16,070 bases of DNA from DASWHD01 sp036393335 (GTDB lineage: Bacteria > CG2-30-53-67 > CG2-30-70-394): NCBI GenBank assembly GCA_036393335.1, contig DASWHD010000062.1:1-16070 (forward strand). The letters are read 5' to 3'. Below, in pieces: positions 15,912 through 16,070 of the stretch. Position numbers and translations under genes: made by a program. Positions within the stretch are counted from its first letter, which is position 1. Every line of letters starts with the position of its first letter. The notes below the pieces were generated by a model. That model searched no databases, was not told the origin of the DNA, and saw only the letters and a list, made by a program, of their open reading frames with translations.

Positions 15912-16070
15912 CCTCGTCCGCGCCCTCGACAGGGGTAGGAGCCGGTTTCACCGGCGATCCACGCAGCAGGCCCTACGGGCCTGGGTCGCCGACCTGCCTG
16001 CCGGCAGGCAGGAGGGATTCGGCTCCTACCGCGGGCCGGCCAGGATCTACGGCCGTTTGCACGCTCTCGC
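15912..16070 (+). repeat. REPIN-like paired REP palindrome, copy B (cut by window end)
   Basis: Same element as at 4161-4299 but in opposite orientation. The flank CCTCGTCCG (15912-15920) is followed by REP unit GTAGGAGCCGGTTTCACCGG (from 15935), a central segment, the facing REP end GGCTCCTAC (16021-16029), and a tail beginning GCGGGCCGGCC with GTTTGCACG inside (16030-16070). The tail differs from copy A at about 4 of 41 positions. The centre differs: it contains AGGCCC-tac-GGGCCT (15968-15982) and a 20-bp perfect palindrome (15993-16012). Confidence 0.8.
15993..16012. repeat. Perfect 20-bp palindrome inside REPIN copy B
   Basis: CCTGCCTGCC followed at once by its complement GGCAGGCAGG, with no loop base. 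It replaces the centre found in copy A, so it is specific to this copy. It would extrude as a strong hairpin between the two REP arms. Confidence 0.75.

Noticed and set aside
15961..16029. CRISPR array or terminator from the strong palindromes near the right end
   Set aside because: There is no regular repeat-spacer pattern and no U-run. The palindromes lie inside a REP-type element that recurs at 4161-4299.

Overview
The window is GC-rich (roughly two-thirds G+C by eye over most of its length) and densely coding. It looks like chromosome from a gammaproteobacterium. The reasons are the PA2779/PA2778-type gene pair known from Pseudomonas and relatives, dispersed REP-type palindromes with GTAGGAGCC ends, and overall gene similarity. 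A Chromatiales/Ectothiorhodospiraceae-like source is my best guess, not a demonstrated one.

Layout, left to right. (a) 1-248: the 5' part of an NAD(P)-binding oxidoreductase on the minus strand, divergent from a POT-family peptide transporter (364-1716). (b) 1716-1810: a roughly 40-bp-arm inverted repeat built of CACGAAA-type words. (c) 1880-4094: a two-gene threonine catabolism operon, tdh (epimerase-type L-threonine 3-dehydrogenase) and kbl (glycine C-acetyltransferase). (d) 4095-4478: no gene, but one copy of a REPIN-like element (4161-4299). (e) 4479-5393: a small MscS-type channel, convergent with a PA2779-PA2778 pair (6873 down to 5405) of exported proteins. (f) 7176-12830: a polyphosphate gene group. 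A CYTH protein (minus) is divergent from an apparent three-gene operon: CHAD protein, ParA-like ATPase, polyphosphate kinase Ppk1. This is closed by a convergent sixA-type phosphohistidine phosphatase.

(g) 12840-16070 is different in kind: less GC-rich in part, and full of relics. On the minus strand it holds an MgtE-type transporter lacking the usual N domain (14138-13155), followed 7 nt after its stop by a convincing 60-bp integron attC site (13147-13088), then a broken VOC/glyoxalase gene and a possible half attC (12890-12855). I read this as the remnant of an integron cassette array without an integrase (a CALIN). Upstream of MgtE are 26-bp tandem repeats with an inverted copy, a toxin-antitoxin locus collapsed by deletion and frameshift, an orphan secreted or lipoprotein-like gene, a decayed methyltransferase, and a second REPIN-like copy in the opposite orientation, cut by the window end.

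The most interesting candidate system is the CHAD-ParA-Ppk1 operon. Translational coupling (4-bp and 23-bp overlaps) links a polyphosphate-binding domain protein, a ParA/MinD-type positioning ATPase with no ParB, and the polymerase that makes polyphosphate. The simplest inference is a dedicated machine that places or segregates polyphosphate granules on the nucleoid. The second is the attC-flanked Mg2+ transporter cassette and its decayed neighbourhood.
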